Shown here: in pieces, positions 35,627-43,340 of the stretch
How the letters are laid out: each line of letters opens with the position of its first letter
Position numbering within the stretch: position 1 is the first letter of the stretch
NCBI RefSeq assembly: GCF_026684035.1
Contig: NZ_CP113361.1
Span: 620,001-684,000 of the forward strand
Length of the DNA stretch: 64,000 nt
DNA from: Methanogenium organophilum
GTDB taxonomy: Archaea > Halobacteriota > Methanomicrobia > Methanomicrobiales > Methanomicrobiaceae
Direction of reading: 5' to 3'
Position numbers and translations under genes: made by a program
The notes under the pieces: generated by a model
Seen by the model: the letters and a program-made list of their open reading frames with translations, nothing else
Told to the model about the DNA's origin: nothing
Databases searched by the model: none

Positions 35627-36602
35627 GTATCGTCTCCGAAACAGCCACCCCGAAATGGCGTCCGCCCTCTTGCCGGTGGCCAAGAATGATGTCCCCGGGT
35701 TTCAGGGTAGCAACCGAGACTGCATCTCCGTCGGGACACACCAGACGGACCGTCTCTGCGTTCTGCAGCACAAGAGACGACTTCATTCCGTCCTGCTCAA
35801 CCTCAACGAGAACCATGGGCCGCCGTTCGGTCTTCACCCTTCCGACCATCGCCACCGTGGTGGAGCCGTCCTCGCGGGCGACAAGCACCCGGTCACCGGC
35901 CACCACCTCTGAGAGATATTTGGTCTTTCCGTCCGCCATCATAACGTAGGCATGCACCGCTCCTGCGTTCACCCGGAATGGACGGGGTGCCACATAGGGA
36001 TTCTCCAGTGTCTCCGCCTGCACCAGAAGAAAGGCTGACGAGGTATTGCCAATAAGCATCCCTTCTCCTTCATGGAGGAGGGAACAGGTATCAATACAGA
36101 CACGGTCCCCCATAATGCCCGGAGAAATTGCCGTGACGGTGAACGGCACCAGATCATAGTGCGGGGTGATAACACGCACGCGGGCGGCTGTTGCGATGAT
36201 CTCTGCAGGGTCGTCTGTTACAAGACATATACCGGCGGTCCCGCGTTCAAGTACGGTGAGCGCCATCTCCGCCTCGTCTGCATTTCGGACAACCGCAATG
36301 ATACGGTCAGACTGTGAAACCAGATTTTCCAGCGGAATAACCGACCAGTCTGTTGTTGTGACAATCACCGGTGTCTTCTCTGCAAAACGGAGGGCATCTT
36401 CTTCACCCTCCTTCCCATCAATGCAGACCTCATGCACATCGGTTCCGAGGATCATATCACCGTCCGGTGCGATGACCGTCACCCTGCCAAGGGCATGGAA
36501 CGGTGCTGCCTCGGCTGCCACCAGGGCATCTGCCCCCTGTTCAATTGCCGTTGTCGCACATTCCTTCCCACAGGAACGCACATCCACCCAGAAGGTCTTC
36601 AT
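35616..36602 (-). CDS. 3-dehydroquinate synthase II (archaeal AroB')
   Basis: The archaeal enzyme that oxidatively deaminates and cyclises 2-amino-3,7-dideoxy-threo-hept-6-ulosonate to 3-dehydroquinate. The 328 residues begin KTFWVDVRSCGKECATTAIEQGAD, and contain GICLVTDDPAEI, SPGIMGDRVCIDTCSLLHEGEGMLIGNTSSAFLLV, the strongly conserved FRVNAGAVHAYVMM, and KTKYLSEVVAGDRVLV, all typical of this family (no relation to bacterial AroB). It sits next to the ADH-synthase genes that supply its substrate. Confidence 0.95.
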   Translation of the reverse strand: MKTFWVDVRSCGKECATTAIEQGADALVAAEAAPFHALGRVTVIAPDGDMILGTDVHEVCIDGKEGEEDALRFAEKTPVIVTTTDWSVIPLENLVSQSDRIIAVVRNADEAEMALTVLERGTAGICLVTDDPAEIIATAARVRVITPHYDLVPFTVTAISPGIMGDRVCIDTCSLLHEGEGMLIGNTSSAFLLVQAETLENPYVAPRPFRVNAGAVHAYVMMADGKTKYLSEVVAGDRVLVAREDGSTTVAMVGRVKTERRPMVLVEVEQDGMKSSLVLQNAETVRLVCPDGDAVSVATLKPGDIILGHRQEGGRHFGVAVSETIRET

Positions 36603-37384
36603 ACATCTCCCCCAAGTGCATCCTCAGGCGTTGCGTTCTGGTGCACCACACGGGTGATAGCACGGATGAACGGTGCCGGGTTGTCACGCTGGAAGGCATT
36701 TCTTCCCATCGCGACCCCTGCTGCACCGGCACCCACCGCCTCACGGATCATCGCAAGGGACTCAATATCTCCACCCTTTTCACCGCCTGCGATCAGCACC
36801 GGTACTGCACAGGCACTGGTAATTGCGGCAAACGTCTCCGGATCACCAGTGTAACTGGTTTTAATGATATCGGCGCCCAGCTCTTCTGCCACCCGCACAC
36901 AGAGCCCGATTGCCTCCGGATCTCTCGTGTCAACACCCTCCCCACGGGGGTAGATCATGATGAGAAGCGGCATACCCCATCGGGTACACTGCCGGGAGAT
37001 GACACCCGCCTCCTCAATCATCTTTGATTCATTCGGAGCCCCCAGATTGATGTGAATGGAGACACAGTCTGCACCAAGGAAGATAGCCTCCTCCACCGAG
37101 CATACCGACACCTTATCATTCGGGTCCGGATTCAGCGACGTGCTCGCCGAGAGATGGACGATGAGACCGATATCAGGGCCTGTCTTCCGGTGCCCGTGGC
37201 GAACCATCCCCTTATGAAGGACAATCGCGTTCGCACCACCCTCACTCACCGCAGAGATGATCTCCGGCATATCGTGCAGCCCGTAGATCTGCCCGAGAGA
37301 GAACCCGTGGTCCATTGGGATGATGACTGATCGCCCGGTATTCCGGTTCATGATCCGCTCCAGACGGATGGCTTTTCCGATCAT
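36599..37384 (-). CDS. ADH synthase / class I aldolase family, second paralogue
   Basis: A 261-residue TIM-barrel protein of the archaeal DhnA-type aldolase family. It shares the family frame with its neighbour (LERIMNR, PMDHG, GGANA, GHR, LSAS, MIYPRG, the Schiff-base Lys in IIKTSYTGDP, IAGGEKGG and VAMGRNAFQ). It differs by IIPMDHGFSLGQIYGL near the start. In methanogens one member makes 2-amino-3,7-dideoxy-threo-hept-6-ulosonate (ADH), the other acts as a fructose-bisphosphate/DKFP aldolase, and I cannot assign roles from sequence alone. Four-base overlaps on both sides place it in the aromatic operon. Confidence 0.85.
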   Translation of the reverse strand: MIGKAIRLERIMNRNTGRSVIIPMDHGFSLGQIYGLHDMPEIISAVSEGGANAIVLHKGMVRHGHRKTGPDIGLIVHLSASTSLNPDPNDKVSVCSVEEAIFLGADCVSIHINLGAPNESKMIEEAGVISRQCTRWGMPLLIMIYPRGEGVDTRDPEAIGLCVRVAEELGADIIKTSYTGDPETFAAITSACAVPVLIAGGEKGGDIESLAMIREAVGAGAAGVAMGRNAFQRDNPAPFIRAITRVVHQNATPEDALGGDV

Positions 37385-38184
37385 ACACGGGTTCCTGCCC
37401 TGAGGATCTCTGCCGCTTCCTCTGCACTGCGGTGTTCATGCACGACCTGTGCCATTGCACGGACAAAGAGGTCAGGGTGCGGGTGCTGGAAGGCATTTCT
37501 GCCGATGGAAATACCTGCGGCGCCCCCTTCCATTGCGCCTTCTATCATCTGCAGGGTCGCAAGATCATCCCCGCGTGCACCACCTGCGACGACGACCGGG
37601 ACGTGGCACCCGGCGGTGACCTCACGGAATGAATCCGGATCCCCGGTGTATGGAGTCTTTACGATATCAGCACCGAGTTCAGACGCCACCCTGGCCGCAT
37701 GTTTCACTTCATCTTTTCCCTTCTCATTGAGTACATTTGGTCCTCGCGGGTACATCATCGCGAGAAGAGGCATGCCCCATTCCATACACTCAACTGCGAT
37801 ACGGCCCAGGTCTTCGAGCATCCGCGCCTCAGAGTCAGCACCGATATTGCAGTGAACCGACACCCCGTCCGCCCCCATCTTCAGGGCATTTGTGACCGTG
37901 TTCACGATCACCTTGTCGTTCGGGTCAGGGCCCATATCAGTGCTTGCAGAGAGATGGAGAATCAGACCGATGTCCGGGCCCCCTTTCCGGTGACCATGCA
38001 GGGCAAGACCAATGTGGCCAAGGACTGCATTGGCTCCCCCCTGTGCCACCAGGTTTATGCTTTCATCCAGATCGATGACACCTGCAATCGGCCCGCTCGA
38101 TACCCCGTGGTCCATGGGAACGATTACTGTTGCGCCCGTGTCACGGTTCATAATTCTTTCCAGTCGGATTTGTTTTCCTCTCAT
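37381..38184 (-). CDS. 2-amino-3,7-dideoxy-D-threo-hept-6-ulosonate (ADH) synthase
   Basis: The first gene of the aromatic operon, 267 residues, of the DhnA-type aldolase family. It uses aspartate semialdehyde and DKFP for the archaeal first step toward 3-dehydroquinate. The pattern VIVPMDHGVSSGPIAGVID is very close to known ADH synthases (PMDHGVSNGPI in Methanocaldococcus). GGANAV, GHRKGGPD, LHLSAST, MYPRG, Lys in IVKTPYTGD, VVAGGARGDD and ISIGRNAFQ are present. It is closer to ADH synthase than the next gene. Confidence 0.87.
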   Translation of the reverse strand: MRGKQIRLERIMNRDTGATVIVPMDHGVSSGPIAGVIDLDESINLVAQGGANAVLGHIGLALHGHRKGGPDIGLILHLSASTDMGPDPNDKVIVNTVTNALKMGADGVSVHCNIGADSEARMLEDLGRIAVECMEWGMPLLAMMYPRGPNVLNEKGKDEVKHAARVASELGADIVKTPYTGDPDSFREVTAGCHVPVVVAGGARGDDLATLQMIEGAMEGGAAGISIGRNAFQHPHPDLFVRAMAQVVHEHRSAEEAAEILRAGTRV

Positions 38185-38397
38185 GGTAAGTCACTCCCCG
38201 GCAGTTAATGCCAGACAGAATAAATGCACCTACCTCAGAGAATAAACGCAAACCGGTTAAAGATTGCGCTCACTTCGTAGTAGGGCCAAAAAAACTGATA
38301 ATAACGATATGCGGAATGCTGAGCGCTTGTGCTGGGGTTAAGACCCATAACAGACACCAGACGATCTCCACACATTAGAAAAGTATTGGGTACATAT

Positions 38398-38410
38398 CAG
38401 ATATAAACAT
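38398..38410 (+). promoter_or_regulatory. TATA box of the nad operon
   Basis: CAGATATAAACAT matches an archaeal TATA element and would start transcription near 38430-38435, leaving a leader of about 70 bases. Confidence 0.45.
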
Positions 38411-38449
38411 TTGTTCGGTTGCGAGGAGAATGTATACCGATATGTATTG

Positions 38450-38467
38450 TACCGGCATGTCCCGGTA
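38450..38467 (+). promoter_or_regulatory. Candidate operator, inverted repeat TACCGG-N6-CCGGTA
   Basis: A perfect 6-bp inverted repeat with a six-base spacer, about 17 bases after the predicted transcription start of nadXAC and 39 bases before the nadX ATG. The geometry resembles archaeal repressor sites such as those of NrpR-type proteins, but the regulator is not known. Confidence 0.4.
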
Positions 38468-38505
38468 AAGATGATAAGCAATAAAAACCTATTTTTTAAG
38501 TACAA

Positions 38506-39264
38506 ATGCGCAGGATTGGATTACTGGGGTGCGGAAATGTTGGAGAAATCATCGCACACAAACATGAGGGGTTTATTATCGCAGCTCTCCATGACGCCGT
38601 ATATACCAGAGCACAGGCCGTTGAGGACGCGTGCGGAGCCAGGGCATACGAGTCATTTGATGAGTTTCTTGCACAGGACATCGACATTGTGGTGGAAGCG
38701 GCATCGGTTTCTGCGGTGAAGACACACGCCGAAGCAATCCTTCTTGCGGGAAAAGATATGGTTATCCTCAGTGTGGGCGCCCTCACAGACAAACCATTCC
38801 GGGACCACCTGAAGGAGTGTGCAGTGTCGACCGGTGCACGGATATACATCCCGAGTGGTGCCATCACCGGCCTGGACAACCTCAAGGTCTGCCAGATTGC
38901 GAGAGTAAGTAAAGTGCTGCTGAGGACCACCAAAAATCCGCGTTCACTGGGCATTGAGGCAGACCATCCCATGCTCCTCTTTAAGGGGACCGCACGTGAC
39001 TGTATCCGCCAGTATCCGAAGAATATCAATGTCGCGGTAGCAATCGAACTGGCCTCAGGGCATGAAACTGAGGTCGAACTGTGGGCAGACCCAAATACTG
39101 ACCGCAATACCCATGAACTCATCGTAGAAGGTGAATTCGGAGATATAAATATCACGGTGAGCAACCGCCCCAGCCCGGAGAACCCGGCAACGAGTTATCT
39201 TGCCGCACTCTCCATCCTGACATTGTTGCGCAACCTCGATAACCCCATCCAGATAGGGACATAA
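38506..39264 (+). CDS. nadX: L-aspartate dehydrogenase (NAD biosynthesis)
   Basis: An NAD(P)-dependent enzyme of 252 residues that oxidises aspartate to iminoaspartate for quinolinate formation. The Rossmann motif GLLGCGNVGE is at the start. Family residues include VVEAASVSAVKTHAEAIL, VLSVGALTD in the form ILSVGALTD, IYIPSGAITGLDNL and INVAVAIELASG, with the catalytic His region later (NTHELIVEGEFG). It replaces L-aspartate oxidase in anaerobes. The gene directly precedes nadA and nadC. Confidence 0.95.
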   Translation: MRRIGLLGCGNVGEIIAHKHEGFIIAALHDAVYTRAQAVEDACGARAYESFDEFLAQDIDIVVEAASVSAVKTHAEAILLAGKDMVILSVGALTDKPFRDHLKECAVSTGARIYIPSGAITGLDNLKVCQIARVSKVLLRTTKNPRSLGIEADHPMLLFKGTARDCIRQYPKNINVAVAIELASGHETEVELWADPNTDRNTHELIVEGEFGDINITVSNRPSPENPATSYLAALSILTLLRNLDNPIQIGT

Positions 39265-39266
39265 CC

Positions 39267-40172
39267 ATGAATTCCGACCAGTTAAAACGGATAGAACAAC
39301 TTAAAAAAGAAAAGAATGCGATTATCCTCGCCCATAACTACGAGCCTCCGGAGATTCAGGACGCCGCAGACATCATCGGGGACAGTCTCGAACTTGCTGT
39401 GAAAGCACAAAGTGTTACAGAGGACACTATCGTCCTCTGTGGTGTCCGGTTTATGGCAGAAACCGCTAAAGTGCTTAACCCGGAGAAGACCGTCATTCTC
39501 CCGGCAAAGGATGCCGGATGTCCCCTTGCAGACTTCCTCACCCCGGAGATGGTCCGGGAGGCACGCAGCGCTCACCCCGGTGCGGCAGTCGTCCTCTATG
39601 TCAACAGTGATACTGCAGCAAAGGCGGAGGCGGACATCGTCTGCACATCGGCAAATGCCGTTGAGGTTGTCCGCTCACTCAAAGAGAAAACCGTTCTTTT
39701 CGGTCCTGACTCAAACCTTGCAGACTATGTGGCATCGCAGCTGCCGGAGAAAACGATCATTCCCCTGCCACCGGAGGGACACTGCTATGTTCATGCAAAG
39801 TTCAGCTGCGATGATGTCATCGCAGCAGCTGAGATGGGCTGCACCACAATTTGCCACCCGGAATGTCCCCGTGAGGTCAGAAACGGGGCGGATGTGGTGG
39901 CATCGACCGGCGGCATGGTGAAGATGGCAGAGAATGCGGATTCATGGATGCTTCTCACGGAGAAAGGCATTGCTTACCGGCTTCAGAAACTCTTTCCCGA
40001 AAAGGAATTTCACGTCCGTGAAGATGCTGTCTGTGATGATATGAAGAAGATTTCGCTTGATATGCTGGAACAGGCACTCATCACCGGTGAGTATGCAGTA
40101 GAACTCCCCGCAGATCTGATGGAGCGGGCACGTGGCCCCATCGAAAGGATGATAGCACTCCAACGGAGATAA
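39267..40172 (+). CDS. nadA: Quinolinate synthase
   Basis: A [4Fe-4S] enzyme of 301 residues that condenses iminoaspartate with dihydroxyacetone phosphate. The family pattern is clear: AIILAHNYEPPEIQDAADIIGDSLELA, GVRFMAETAKVLNPEKTVILPAKDAGCPLADF with the first cluster Cys, GHCYVHAKF, then CTTICHPECPREV with the second cluster Cys, and ASTGGMVKMAE. A third cysteine toward the C-terminus (AVCDDMKK) completes the cluster. It starts two bases after nadX. Confidence 0.96.
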   Translation: MNSDQLKRIEQLKKEKNAIILAHNYEPPEIQDAADIIGDSLELAVKAQSVTEDTIVLCGVRFMAETAKVLNPEKTVILPAKDAGCPLADFLTPEMVREARSAHPGAAVVLYVNSDTAAKAEADIVCTSANAVEVVRSLKEKTVLFGPDSNLADYVASQLPEKTIIPLPPEGHCYVHAKFSCDDVIAAAEMGCTTICHPECPREVRNGADVVASTGGMVKMAENADSWMLLTEKGIAYRLQKLFPEKEFHVREDAVCDDMKKISLDMLEQALITGEYAVELPADLMERARGPIERMIALQRR

Positions 40173-40179
40173 GGGGACT

Positions 40180-41034
40180 ATGCAACTTCGCGAAGATCTC
40201 CTCCGCTACCTGAATGAAGATATCCCCTTCGGCGACGTTACCTCACGGGCTGTTATCCCGGACCGCAGGTGTGCGGCCTACATTACCGGAAAAGAGAACG
40301 CAATTATTTCAGGCCTCGCCGAGGCAGAAGCACTCTGTAATCACTGCGACATCACATTCACCAGGAAGGTTTCGGAAGGTGCAGAGATTCGGCCGGGTAC
40401 CGTTATTGCAGAACTTGCAGGCACCGCAGCAGCAATCCTCATGGTGGAACGCACCATGCTCAACCTGATGAGCAGGATGAGCGGCATCGCAACGGCAACC
40501 CGCCGGGCAGTCAGAGCAGCAGAAGCGGCAAATCCTGCCGTCCGAATTGCAGGCACCCGCAAGACCGCACCCGGCCTGCGCCTTTGTGACAAAAAGGCAC
40601 TCATCACCGGCGGCGCGGACCCGCATCGTATGAGCCTCTCTGACATGATCCTCATCAAGGACAACCATCTGGCACTTGTCCCCTTAGAAGATGCGGTAAA
40701 AAAGGCCCGTGCCTATAGCCGCTATGTCAATGTGGAAGTGGAAGTGGAGACCGCATCGGACGCACTCACTGCAGCACGGGCAGGGGCAGACATTATTCTC
40801 CTCGACAACATGCTTCCCCGTGACGTGCAGGAAACGCTTGACATCCTCACAGAAAATAATCTGCGGGAACAGGTGATCATCGAAGTCTCCGGCAATATCA
40901 CACCTGACACCCTCGAGTCCTATGCCGTTTTGGGTATTGACACTATCAGCATGGGAAGACTCACCCATACGGTGAAAAACATCGATCTATCACTTGAAAT
41001 TATGCCCGCAATGAACACCGTCAAAATATTCTGA
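40180..41034 (+). CDS. nadC: Nicotinate-nucleotide pyrophosphorylase (quinolinate phosphoribosyltransferase)
   Basis: Converts quinolinate and PRPP to nicotinate mononucleotide, 284 residues. Signatures: ERTMLNLMSRMSGIATATRRAV, IAGTRKTAPGLRLCDKKALITGGADPHRMSLSDMILIKDNH, VEVEVETASDALTAARAGADIILLDNM and IEVSGNITPDTLESYAVLGIDTISMGRLTH. It ends the nadX-nadA-nadC operon. Confidence 0.96.
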   Translation: MQLREDLLRYLNEDIPFGDVTSRAVIPDRRCAAYITGKENAIISGLAEAEALCNHCDITFTRKVSEGAEIRPGTVIAELAGTAAAILMVERTMLNLMSRMSGIATATRRAVRAAEAANPAVRIAGTRKTAPGLRLCDKKALITGGADPHRMSLSDMILIKDNHLALVPLEDAVKKARAYSRYVNVEVEVETASDALTAARAGADIILLDNMLPRDVQETLDILTENNLREQVIIEVSGNITPDTLESYAVLGIDTISMGRLTHTVKNIDLSLEIMPAMNTVKIF

Positions 41035-41302
41035 CAGGTTTCCAACATTTTTTTCCGGCAACGATTCCGCCCAAAGACGAATCGATATGCATACCTTCCG
41101 CACCAATATAGTATCACCGTAAAAACACCCCAGTGCAGATACCCCCTTGCGTTTTTTCCCGCAGAGTCCAAAGGAGAATTCTCATATGACCCGGAAATCG
41201 GACATTAACGTATCATAAACAATTTTTTCCCAGACGAAGCATGTCCACATTCAGTGACGACTGGTAAGGATTCTGACTGCACAATTCCAAGTGGATGCAG
41301 AG

Positions 41303-41324
41303 ATAAAAAAAGCCAAAAAAAAGA
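41303..41324 (-). terminator. T-tract terminator after mtrH
   Basis: Two T runs on the minus strand (A runs 41305-41311 and 41315-41322 on the plus strand) lie 10-30 bases past the mtrH stop codon, marking the end of the mtr operon. Confidence 0.6.
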
Positions 41325-41332
41325 TATTGGGA

Positions 41333-42370
41333 TTAGACCAGCTTGAAGAGCGGGTGGTCCTCTGTTGCGACGTCCACACCAAGCTCTTTTGCTGCTTCTG
41401 CAAGGACAATATCGGTGAATGCGATTGCGGTGGATGCACCTTCACAGTTCTCGATAGGTCCGTACATGATAAGGTCTGCACCAAGGGTTGCTGCCATGAT
41501 GTTACATCCGATATCAGGTGCTGACCATGCAGCCTGCTTGATACCATCGAATCCACCGAAGTGGTGATGTCCCATCTGCTCAAGAAGAAGGTCCTTACCT
41601 TCATACTGGCTGAGAAGCACAGAGGGGTTCTTTGCAGTTCCTCTCCAGCGCTTGAGCCACGTCCAGGAGACAGTCATGTTGTGGTATGCACCACCGGTTG
41701 GGAGACCGTGGATTGCCTTGCATGCAAGAATCTCACGGAATGAACCGCCTGACCCGAGACCGAGCGGTGTTGCTGCGGTATCGAGGATAGGCCGGGTAAT
41801 GCCACACTCTTCTGCGATTGAAAGCATGGACTTCTCCTGACCAGCGACGCCACCCTCTGCGAGGACAGCCTCACGGCCCTTTACACTTGCGTCACCAGGG
41901 TTGAATGCGAGCACAATAGCTGCGTCAACGTCACTGTTCTTGAGTGCCTCAATGTTCTCCGGGAGGATTGAACCATTGATAGAGTTGTAGATAGCACGGT
42001 CTGCCAGTCCAACCTCGGTCACATACTCACATGCGTGAGCAAGTGCAGGAGGCATGGACGAGTCCATGAGGAATGCCGTCTTGCTGTCAATGGAGTCAAA
42101 CCATGAGAAGTAGCTCTCAAAAGCCTCTCCTGATTCAGAGATAATCTGGATGAAGTGTTTTACACCTGTCTGGTCAGAAAGTTCCTGACATCTGTTCCAG
42201 AGCGCCTCTGCACGATCCTTGTCAATTATGCCTTTCTCATCATCAATAACACACTCGTGCTTGTTATAGAAGATGGATGCACCGAGAACCCGTGGATATT
42301 CGCCGGGCTGCCCGCCTATCTTGGTACCGTTGAAATCGTGTACCGCCTGTTCTTTCTCGAATTTGAACAT
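41333..42370 (-). CDS. mtrH: Tetrahydromethanopterin S-methyltransferase subunit H
   Basis: The cytoplasmic subunit that moves the methyl group from methyl-tetrahydromethanopterin (or its sarcinapterin form) to the corrinoid of MtrA. The 345 residues form a TIM barrel of the pterin-binding family: FNGTKIGGQPGEYPRVLGASIFYNKHECV near the start, YNSINGSILPENIEAL, AIVLAFNP, and the C-terminal LGADLIMYGPIENCEGASTAIAFTDIVLAEAAKELGV. It is the last gene of the mtr operon, 13 bases after the MtrA'-MtrG gene. Confidence 0.96.
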   Translation of the reverse strand: MFKFEKEQAVHDFNGTKIGGQPGEYPRVLGASIFYNKHECVIDDEKGIIDKDRAEALWNRCQELSDQTGVKHFIQIISESGEAFESYFSWFDSIDSKTAFLMDSSMPPALAHACEYVTEVGLADRAIYNSINGSILPENIEALKNSDVDAAIVLAFNPGDASVKGREAVLAEGGVAGQEKSMLSIAEECGITRPILDTAATPLGLGSGGSFREILACKAIHGLPTGGAYHNMTVSWTWLKRWRGTAKNPSVLLSQYEGKDLLLEQMGHHHFGGFDGIKQAAWSAPDIGCNIMAATLGADLIMYGPIENCEGASTAIAFTDIVLAEAAKELGVDVATEDHPLFKLV

Positions 42371-42383
42371 TTTTTCCCCCTCC

Positions 42384-43127
42384 TCAGATAAATCCGCCTA
42401 ACTTGGGGAGTAATACCAGTAACATCATGAATACAATCAGACCAGCGACAAGGCCATAGAGAATGCCTATGTCACGGCCGACCTTACGGCCATAGCGCTG
42501 AGCAAGTTCTGCATCAGCAAACTCCAGTTTCTTCTCGATAGCGTTGAGTTTGGCCTCAATTTCGAGGAACTGTGGGTTCGCTGTGGCAGCCACTGCACCG
42601 CCTTCGGCACCGCCTTCACCTTCGCTGACATCGACGACCATCGCGTCACCCTCGAATGCACCGGGATCCTTCCCTGCACACTCGGTGATCTTTGCGGTGA
42701 TAGCGCCCATGTCTTCCGATTCCATGATGTCGATAATCTCGACCTGCTGCTGGAACCGCTCGATTGCGGCTGCGTCAAGGTTCTCGATGAATGCGATTGC
42801 ACCCTGTGAACCGACGATCTTACCGCCTTCGACACCATTTTCGTGCAGAGCTTTCAGTGACTGGGCCGAAAGGTGACCCTTCACTTCTGTTCCACAGAAG
42901 ATGACGAAGCGGATGTTCGGATTCGAGATGGTGTTTGCAATCAGCTTCTCAAGTCCAAGGTTCTCTGTCTTACAGGAACCACAGATAGCAGCGCCTGCAT
43001 CACAGATACCCTGTTCGTCAAGGTGAGACCCGAACGTACAGACAGCAACACAGCTCTCTGCACTGCCGGAGTGATAATCACCCTGGATGATTGGCCAGCC
43101 TGATGCCGGAGATTTCTTGTCTGCCAT
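42384..43127 (-). CDS. MtrA-domain / MtrG fusion protein
   Basis: A 247-residue protein at the mtrG position. Residues 1-168 differ from the MtrA encoded upstream at only four places (D24E, G88A, N133D, E166D), keeping His85 in EVKGH, the expected lower cobamide ligand, and all cysteines. After an acidic Gly-rich linker, the tail (about residues 183-247) is not MtrA-like but matches Mtr[21 protein letters not shown], then [25 protein letters not shown], one C-terminal membrane helix. So the MtrG subunit carries its own cobamide-binding domain. An in-frame GTG at 42593 with GGCGGT ahead could also make free MtrG of 69 residues. Confidence 0.9.
   Translation of the reverse strand: MADKKSPASGWPIIQGDYHSGSAESCVAVCTFGSHLDEQGICDAGAAICGSCKTENLGLEKLIANTISNPNIRFVIFCGTEVKGHLSAQSLKALHENGVEGGKIVGSQGAIAFIENLDAAAIERFQQQVEIIDIMESEDMGAITAKITECAGKDPGAFEGDAMVVDVSEGEGGAEGGAVAATANPQFLEIEAKLNAIEKKLEFADAELAQRYGRKVGRDIGILYGLVAGLIVFMMLLVLLPKLGGFI
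42612..43127 (-). repeat. Second copy of the mtrA cobamide-domain DNA
   Basis: This 516-base part repeats 43551-44066 (offset 939 bases) with only scattered, mainly synonymous differences by eye. Sequence similarity stops abruptly after the domain end, where the linker and tails diverge. Confidence 0.85.
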
Positions 43128-43128
43128 T

Positions 43129-43335
43129 TCACAGACCTCCTATCAGTAGTGCTGGTATCATCACAAGGACGATGGAAATGATCAGACCGAGTGCAAATCC
43201 CATGACACCGCTGGCACTTATTGCAGAATCAAGCTTGTTGGTACGCGCAAGAATCTGCCCTTTGTACGAGATATCAGACATCATGTCATCAATCGCTGCA
43301 GTACGAATTGTTGTGGGTTGTTTTTCATCTGTCAC
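43129..43335 (-). CDS. mtrF: Tetrahydromethanopterin S-methyltransferase subunit F
   Basis: A small subunit of 68 residues with one C-terminal transmembrane helix ([21 protein letters not shown]). The cytoplasmic part has the [27 protein letters not shown] pattern of MtrF, which resembles the C-terminal linker of some MtrA proteins. It sits between mtrA and the MtrA'-MtrG gene, the normal mtrF position. Confidence 0.88.
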   Translation of the reverse strand: MTDEKQPTTIRTAAIDDMMSDISYKGQILARTNKLDSAISASGVMGFALGLIISIVLVMIPALLIGGL

Positions 43336-43340
43336 TTATC

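Larger units (their letters stand above)
38185..38505. other. Divergent intergenic region between the aromatic and NAD operons
   Basis: About 320 bases. It carries the nadX TATA box and an inverted repeat (listed separately); for the aromatic operon only a weak AT-rich element (AACCGGTTTGCGTTTATTC on the minus strand, 38238-38256) is visible. No gene is seen. Confidence 0.5.

Noticed and set aside
38430-38468. A 12-codon leader peptide in front of nadX (ATG TAT ACC ... TAA)
   Set aside because: GAGG is only three bases from the ATG, there is no run of a regulatory amino acid, and the frame overlaps the inverted repeat. It is more simply read as an operator region.
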